From Streptomyces sp. BR123 (GTDB lineage Bacteria > Actinomycetota > Actinomycetes > Streptomycetales > Streptomycetaceae), in assembly GCF_013401435.1 (NCBI RefSeq), contig NZ_JACBGN010000003.1:17196-81195 (forward strand): 64,000 bases of DNA, in the 5' to 3' direction. Shown here piece after piece: positions 60,653-64,000 of the stretch. The position numbers and the translations under genes were made by a program. The notes below the pieces were generated by a model. It had not been told where the DNA came from. It made no database searches and worked only from the letters and a program-made list of their open reading frames with translations. How positions within the stretch are numbered: the stretch's first letter is position 1; each line of letters starts with the position of its first letter.

Positions 60653-62431
60653 TCAGAGGCGGTAGACCTTCTTCACCTTGCCCTGGGTGTCGGCGTGGAC
60701 GTACCCGCCCTGCCCGTACTCGTCGCTGAGGTAGGGGCGCATGGAGGGGCTCCCGTCGAAGAGCCAGGGCTCGATGATGACGTAGCGGGAGGTCGGGTTG
60801 GCGACGCCGAGCTCCCGCGTGGCCGTGTCGAGCAGGCCGGGCAGGGCGTCCCAGTTGACGGTGCTCATGTCGATCGGCGGCTCGTCCGGCTTGAGGGTGC
60901 CTCCGGGGCCGCTGCGCTTGGCCTCGCCGTCGCGGTAGTCCCAGCGGTCGTAGGTCTTGGCTCCGGGGCCGGTGGGGATCGAGGCGATGACGTACTCCTC
61001 GTAGACGGTCATCTCCGCGAAGGTGGTGGTGCCCGTCTTCTGCTTGAGCGCCTCGATCGCGGTGCGGACGTTGGCGGGGGTGAGCAGGCTGCCCTTGGGG
61101 GCGGCGGGGCCGCCGTTGCCGCTGGGCGCGGCCGGCTTGGCGCCCCCGCTCGCGGCCGGGGTGGCGGCCGCGGAGGCGCCGGAGCCGCCCGAGCCGCTGC
61201 CGCCCTTGGCGCCGCCCTCGGCCCCGCCTCCGGGGAAGCCGTTGACGAGGGCGATCGCGCCGCCGGCCAGGGCCACCGCGAGGAGGCCGCCGATCAGGGC
61301 CGGGCGGCGCCGCGGGGTGTGGCCCGGCGCGGTCACGGGCGTGGTGAACCCGTACGGGGATCCGCCGCCGGGAGTGAACGGCGGCGGTGGTGCGTACGGG
61401 CCGGCGGGGGCCATCGCGCCGGGCGGCACCGGGCCGGCGCCGCCCGGACCGACGGCCGGACCGACCGCCGGGGGAACGGCGCCGGGCGGGGCCGTCGCCG
61501 GCTGCGGCGTGGAGAGCTGCGTGCTCGGCGGACCGTACCGGCCGAGGCCCGCCGGAGGCGTCTGCGGGGACGCGGAAGCGCCAAGAGCAGCGCTCGCGTC
61601 CCGGAGCAGCTGTTCCAGCCGGGCCGCGTCGGGCCGCGCGGCCAGGTCCCGTACGAGCAGCTGCTCCAGGACGGGCCCCAGCGGGCCGGACCGCACCGGG
61701 GCCGGGACCGGATCCTCCAGCACGGCGACGACGGTGGCCAGGCTGGTGGCCCGGCGCATCGGGTGCGTGCCCTCCGCCGCCACGTACAGCAGCATGCCGA
61801 GCGACCACAGGTCGGAGGCCGGGAGCCCCTCCTCGCCGCGCGCCCGCTCCGGCGCGATGTACTCCGGCGAGCCGATGAGCACACCGGTGGACGTGAGGGC
61901 GGTCGAGCCGTGCAGGGCGGCGATGCCGAAGTCGGTCAGCACGGCCGAGCCGTCGGCCCGCAGCAGCACGTTGGCCGGCTTCACGTCGCGGTGCAGCACC
62001 CCTTCGGCGTGCGCGGCGCGCAGCGCCGACAGGACGTCCAGGCCGATCCTGATCACGTCGGCGACCGGCAGCGGACCCGACTCCAGCCGGTCGTGCAGGG
62101 AGCCGCCCTTGACCAGCTCCATCACGATCCAGGGGTGCCCGTCCGTGCCGGCCGCCGGCTCGACGATGTGGTGGATGGTGACGACGTTCGGGTGCGCGAG
62201 GCGGGCCAGGGCCCGGGCCTCGCGCACCGCCCGCTCCCGCAACTGGACGGTGAGACCGGGCTGGGCCTCGGCCGTCGCCGGGTCCGGCGGGCGCACCTCC
62301 TTCAGGGCGACATCGCGGTGCAGGGCGATGTCGCGGGCGCGCCACACCGTGCCCATGCCACCGGCGCCGAGCGGCGCCACCAGTTCGAATCGGCCGTCGA
62401 CCAGCTGTCTGCCGGCCTCACTTCTGTCCAT
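60653..62431 (-). CDS. membrane Ser/Thr protein kinase (PknB-like) with extracytoplasmic domain
   Basis: A 592-aa Hanks-type kinase. Residues 15-275 form the catalytic domain: Gly-Ala-Gly-Gly-Met-Gly, Lys44, His147-Arg-Asp149 and Asp167-Phe-Gly. A Pro/Ala/Gly-rich juxtamembrane (~285-375) precedes one TM helix (~378-398). The extracytoplasmic part starts with a Gly/Ser/Ala linker and ends with a ~130-residue domain, containing Tyr-Asp-Arg-Trp-Asp-Tyr and Tyr-Val-Ile-Ile-Glu-Pro-Trp-Leu, that is not PASTA and is not recognised. It probably senses an external signal. It is 27 nt from the partial PNGase A gene on the same strand. Confidence 0.92.
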   Translation of the reverse strand: MDRSEAGRQLVDGRFELVAPLGAGGMGTVWRARDIALHRDVALKEVRPPDPATAEAQPGLTVQLRERAVREARALARLAHPNVVTIHHIVEPAAGTDGHPWIVMELVKGGSLHDRLESGPLPVADVIRIGLDVLSALRAAHAEGVLHRDVKPANVLLRADGSAVLTDFGIAALHGSTALTSTGVLIGSPEYIAPERARGEEGLPASDLWSLGMLLYVAAEGTHPMRRATSLATVVAVLEDPVPAPVRSGPLGPVLEQLLVRDLAARPDAARLEQLLRDASAALGASASPQTPPAGLGRYGPPSTQLSTPQPATAPPGAVPPAVGPAVGPGGAGPVPPGAMAPAGPYAPPPPFTPGGGSPYGFTTPVTAPGHTPRRRPALIGGLLAVALAGGAIALVNGFPGGGAEGGAKGGSGSGGSGASAAATPAASGGAKPAAPSGNGGPAAPKGSLLTPANVRTAIEALKQKTGTTTFAEMTVYEEYVIASIPTGPGAKTYDRWDYRDGEAKRSGPGGTLKPDEPPIDMSTVNWDALPGLLDTATRELGVANPTSRYVIIEPWLFDGSPSMRPYLSDEYGQGGYVHADTQGKVKKVYRL

Positions 62432-62458
62432 GGCGGGACATCGTAGGCGGCGCCGCCG

Positions 62459-64000
62459 TCAACAGCGTCGCCGGTCCTCCGTCAGCACGCCCTGCACGGT
62501 GGACACGGTGCGGTCGTAGCATCCGCGCGGCACTCCGGCCCCGTACAGCCGGTAGCGCTCGGTGCTGGTGCCGACCGCGTGCCGCTGCTCGCGCGGCACG
62601 TTCGCCGTGTAGCTCGCGTCGCCCGTGTAGGTGTCGTCGAGGCGGGTGCGGTCCACGGTCCGGCCGCCGCGCAGGGTCGTCGTCTCGGCACGGTCGCCGA
62701 GTGTGATGACGGTGCGCAGCCGGTCCCCGGCGCCGAGGGTGGTCTCCCCGTCCATGGTGTACGTGCGTGCGGTGCGGGTGGTGGCGGGGCCGCGGGTGAC
62801 GCTCTCCTCGTCGGTCCAGGTGCCGGTCAGGGCGTCCTGGTTCTCGCCGTCCGTCCAACGGTGCACGGAGGTGTTGCGGACGGTGCGGGTGACGGTGGTG
62901 GTGACCCGGCCGTGGGAGGTGTCGAGCCGTCCGGAGACGGTCAGGCGGTGCCCGCCGTCGGTGTCGAGGCGGTGCGGACTGCCGGCCGTACCGGGCGTGA
63001 AGCGGCTGGAGCCGGCCGGTTCGCCCTCCTCGTGCCGGGTCAGGGAGCCGGTGACGACGGCCCGGCCCTCGTCCTGCCACAGCAGCAGGTTCGCCGGGGT
63101 GCTCCAGCCGGGCTGCCCGGCCGGGACGCCGGCGACGGACACCTCGATCCGGTGCTCCCGGCCGTCGTTGAGGAGCGCGGCGAACGGCGTCAGGTCGTAG
63201 ACGATCGGCCGGACGTCGAAGGCGCGGGGCGCGGGCACGACGTACCAGAGGAACGGGTTGGACCAGCCGCCGGTCCACACGTTCGGGAAGGGGGCGGCGA
63301 TGCCGGCGAGCCGTCCGTCGACGGAGATGCGGACCTCGCGGTAGGGCCCCCCGGAGGCCTTGCACGAGTACGGGGCGGCGTCCGGGGCGGTCATGTACCA
63401 GTACTCCTCGCAGCCGCCGCCGGAGCCGGTCGCGTACACCTCGGCGAGGATCCGCTCGGTGTTGCGCGGGGTGGTGACGGCGGGTCCGGTCAGCGGGAGG
63501 ACCCGGTCGGGGGTGTCCGGGGCGGCGGTGTGCCGGTCGGTGGTGTGGAAGGTGAGGGTGGCCTTGACGTCGATGACCCCGGTGTAGGTTTCGTTGACGA
63601 CGTTCCCGATCAGCATCTCGACGGGCTGGGGTCGGCTGAGGGTGTCGCGGTAGCGGGTGACGTCCTTCTCCACGGACCAGGTGATGCCGTCGGGCGAGGG
63701 CTCGGGGGTGGAGGTGCGCAGGATCTCGACGCCGCCGACGGAGAGGTGGCCGAGGCGGTCGTACTGGCGGCCCTTGACCTTGCCGTCGAGGCGGAGGACC
63801 ACCTTGGCCCAGGGGCCGGTGCCGCAGCCGGCGGGCGGGGTGTAGGTGCCGGTGTACGGGGTGAAGTCGCGGAACTGCGCCTCGGCGAGGGTCAGTTCGC
63901 AGGACCGGGTCGCGGGGCGCTCGATCGGCGGGGTCGCGGTCAGCGGGTCGTGCCAGTCGGTGCCGAACTCGGCGGGCGGGTCGTCCGCGGGGGCGGCGGC
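62459..64000 (-). CDS. peptide-N4-asparagine amidase A (PNGase A)-like protein (5' partial)
   Basis: A C-terminal 513-aa part; the reading frame stays open to the window edge, so the true start lies to the right. The frame before the internal GTG at 63802 contains Cys-Glu-Leu-Thr-Leu, Phe-Thr-Pro-Tyr and Gly-Pro-Trp-Ala-Lys. After it come Val-Lys-Gly-Arg-Gln-Tyr-Asp-Arg, Gly-Gly-Val-Glu-Ile-Leu-Arg-Thr-Ser-Thr-Pro-Glu-Pro and Val-Glu-Lys-Asp-Val-Thr-Arg-Tyr, as recalled for peptide:N-glycanase A. A signal peptide is expected upstream. It would release N-glycans or glycosylated side chains from proteins. Confidence 0.82.
   Translation of the reverse strand, partial: AAAPADDPPAEFGTDWHDPLTATPPIERPATRSCELTLAEAQFRDFTPYTGTYTPPAGCGTGPWAKVVLRLDGKVKGRQYDRLGHLSVGGVEILRTSTPEPSPDGITWSVEKDVTRYRDTLSRPQPVEMLIGNVVNETYTGVIDVKATLTFHTTDRHTAAPDTPDRVLPLTGPAVTTPRNTERILAEVYATGSGGGCEEYWYMTAPDAAPYSCKASGGPYREVRISVDGRLAGIAAPFPNVWTGGWSNPFLWYVVPAPRAFDVRPIVYDLTPFAALLNDGREHRIEVSVAGVPAGQPGWSTPANLLLWQDEGRAVVTGSLTRHEEGEPAGSSRFTPGTAGSPHRLDTDGGHRLTVSGRLDTSHGRVTTTVTRTVRNTSVHRWTDGENQDALTGTWTDEESVTRGPATTRTARTYTMDGETTLGAGDRLRTVITLGDRAETTTLRGGRTVDRTRLDDTYTGDASYTANVPREQRHAVGTSTERYRLYGAGVPRGCYDRTVSTVQGVLTEDRRRC

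Overview
The window is a 64-kb piece of a Streptomyces chromosome or a very close relative. Base composition is extremely GC-rich, and the gene content is typical of the genus: a short chaplin, melC-type tyrosinase/caddie pairs, a mycothiol-dependent formaldehyde dehydrogenase, Tat-dependent secreted enzymes, DUF6126 and DUF3995 proteins, and many 4-bp stop/start overlaps. Both window edges cut genes: an ABC transporter tail at the left and a PNGase A-like glycoamidase at the right.

Layout. 0-5 kb: VOC protein, gluconokinase, a three-gene operon (P450-like protein, unknown 287-aa protein, 78-aa coupled ORF) and a serine-hydrolase homolog lacking its catalytic SxxK. 5-12.4 kb: a 1,201-aa subtilisin-type protease with a C-terminal malectin-like domain, a DHA2 exporter and a secreted cholesterol oxidase. 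12.5-17 kb: AhpD-like protein coupled to a dihydrodipicolinate-reductase-like protein, an XRE-cupin regulator with a 40-aa membrane partner and tandem 15-bp operators, and an ATP-dependent DNA ligase. 17-24 kb: a hydrolase-ABC ATPase fusion with its permease, an aldo/keto reductase, a DMFase-beta-like lipoprotein and a second VOC protein. 24-27.3 kb: a three-gene importer preceded by a cobalamin riboswitch.

27.3-32.7 kb is a decayed accessory zone. It holds coding debris, a frameshifted HNH-type zinc-cluster gene, an intact phage-type amidase, tRNA-Trp(CCA), a multiply frameshifted KDPG aldolase, an intact ECF sigma-TM-CAP fusion and a degenerate helicase fragment.

32.7-40.6 kb: TetR/DUF3995 divergent pair with palindromic operators, glutamate decarboxylase, tyrosinase operon melC1-melC2, and a CitAB-type two-component system divergent from a DctA dicarboxylate symporter. 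40.8-49.7 kb: a second subtilisin with P-domain, FhuF-like reductase with an MFS exporter, GNAT, two esterases, a small secreted protein and a chaplin. 49.8-54.4 kb: a second tyrosinase pair and a coupled quinone reductase/acyl-CoA dehydrogenase pair. 54.5-64 kb: PIG-L deacetylase, S-(hydroxymethyl)mycothiol dehydrogenase, divergent LysR/DapA-like pair, LysM-transglycosylase, squalene/phytoene synthase-like protein, Ser/Thr kinase and the partial PNGase A.

Most remarkable are the predicted membrane-tethered sigma factor with an extracytoplasmic CAP domain, the hydrolase-TM-ABC fusion, the riboswitch-controlled importer of a family labelled as an F420-0 transporter, and the XRE-cupin/DUF6126 operon with its operators. 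All functions are read from sequence motifs and recalled family knowledge; no database search was run.
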